Positions 63,923 through 64,000 of a stretch of 64,000 bases of DNA are shown here, one piece after another. A program made the translations under genes and the position numbers. Below the pieces are notes generated by a model that saw only the letters and a list, made by a program, of their open reading frames with translations, had not been told where the DNA came from and did not search any database. Origin of the DNA: Chloroflexota bacterium (GTDB lineage Bacteria > Chloroflexota > Limnocylindria > Limnocylindrales > CSP1-4); contig JAHBUZ010000018.1 of the NCBI GenBank assembly GCA_019637815.1, forward strand, positions 1 through 64,000, read 5' to 3'. Numbering within the stretch: the stretch's first letter is position 1; every line of letters begins with the position of its first letter.

Positions 63923-64000
63923 CTACGGTCGCTGCTGCTGGACGGTCAGGTCGCCGTTGCTGGTCGTCGCGCGGATGACGGTGACCGACGAGATGCCCGT
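63923..64000 (-). CDS. C-terminal end of a gene cut by the window edge
   Basis: 26 codons from the window edge to TAG 63923-63925 read TGISSVTVIRATTSNGDLTV then QQQRP. The beta-strand pattern TTSNGDLTVQ resembles the repeat end of DUF4097-like adhesin proteins. Too short for a firm call. Confidence 0.4.
   Translation of the reverse strand, partial: TGISSVTVIRATTSNGDLTVQQQRP

Overview
This 64-kb window is very GC-rich (about 70 percent by eye) and carries dense, mostly chromosomal genes. Gene content and style (short-overlap operons, many GTG starts, leaderless-type promoters, a MacAB-like exporter, a type II fatty acid and acetyl-CoA carboxylase operon) suggest an uncultured high-GC Chloroflexota-type bacterium. 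This is an inference from content, not a database match. No rRNA, tRNA or CRISPR array was seen.

Layout. 1-7224 (minus): a catabolic operon with an amidohydrolase, a formylglycine-generating enzyme (FGE), two arylsulfatases that the FGE would activate, and a HAD phosphatase cut by the window edge. 7346-13482: a membrane protein, an NhaA antiporter, SHOCT and DUF6325-like small proteins, a SulP sulfate permease and a zinc-ribbon metallopeptidase. 13534-20670 (mostly minus): a class III aminotransferase, a large glycosidase-like protein, an FAD oxidoreductase and a DUF885 peptidase. 20702-24711: a 1003-residue protein that looks like a DNA methylase with a destroyed catalytic motif fused to a nuclease-like domain, behind a TPR protein. 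25242-29439: an ArsR/AHSA1 pair with twin operators, PolX and a diguanylate cyclase.

29782-39885 (minus): one long fatty-acid operon in near-continuous translational overlap: ECF sigma factor, small membrane protein, accD, accA, a BCCP-like protein that lacks the biotinylated lysine, accC, fabZ, a metallophosphoesterase, fabF, the genuine accB, fabH and fabG. birA, which would biotinylate AccB, follows at 40546-41373. 41571-42328 holds a HicAB-like toxin-antitoxin pair whose toxin has no normal start codon. lysC, hom, thrC and thrB (42389-43654 and 49328-52813) make threonine precursors. Between them lie a 1.4-kb insertion sequence with 22-bp inverted repeats, an NrtR-like NUDIX regulator with an alcohol dehydrogenase, and an ECF42-type sigma factor with two DGPF proteins.

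53208-64000: trpS; a VapBC pair whose antitoxin is in frame with the 3' end of a secreted-protein gene; a four-gene MacAB-type export operon with a repeat-rich DUF5666-like protein; an AI-2E family permease overlapping surE; a small secreted protein; and the tail of a further gene.

The most notable points are the degenerate methylase-nuclease protein, the lysine-less BCCP paralogue inside the acc operon, the start-less hicA, the secreted protein-vapB fusion, and a recurring TAnnnT box 6-8 nt before the start codon of seven genes, which points to leaderless transcripts and decides several starts.
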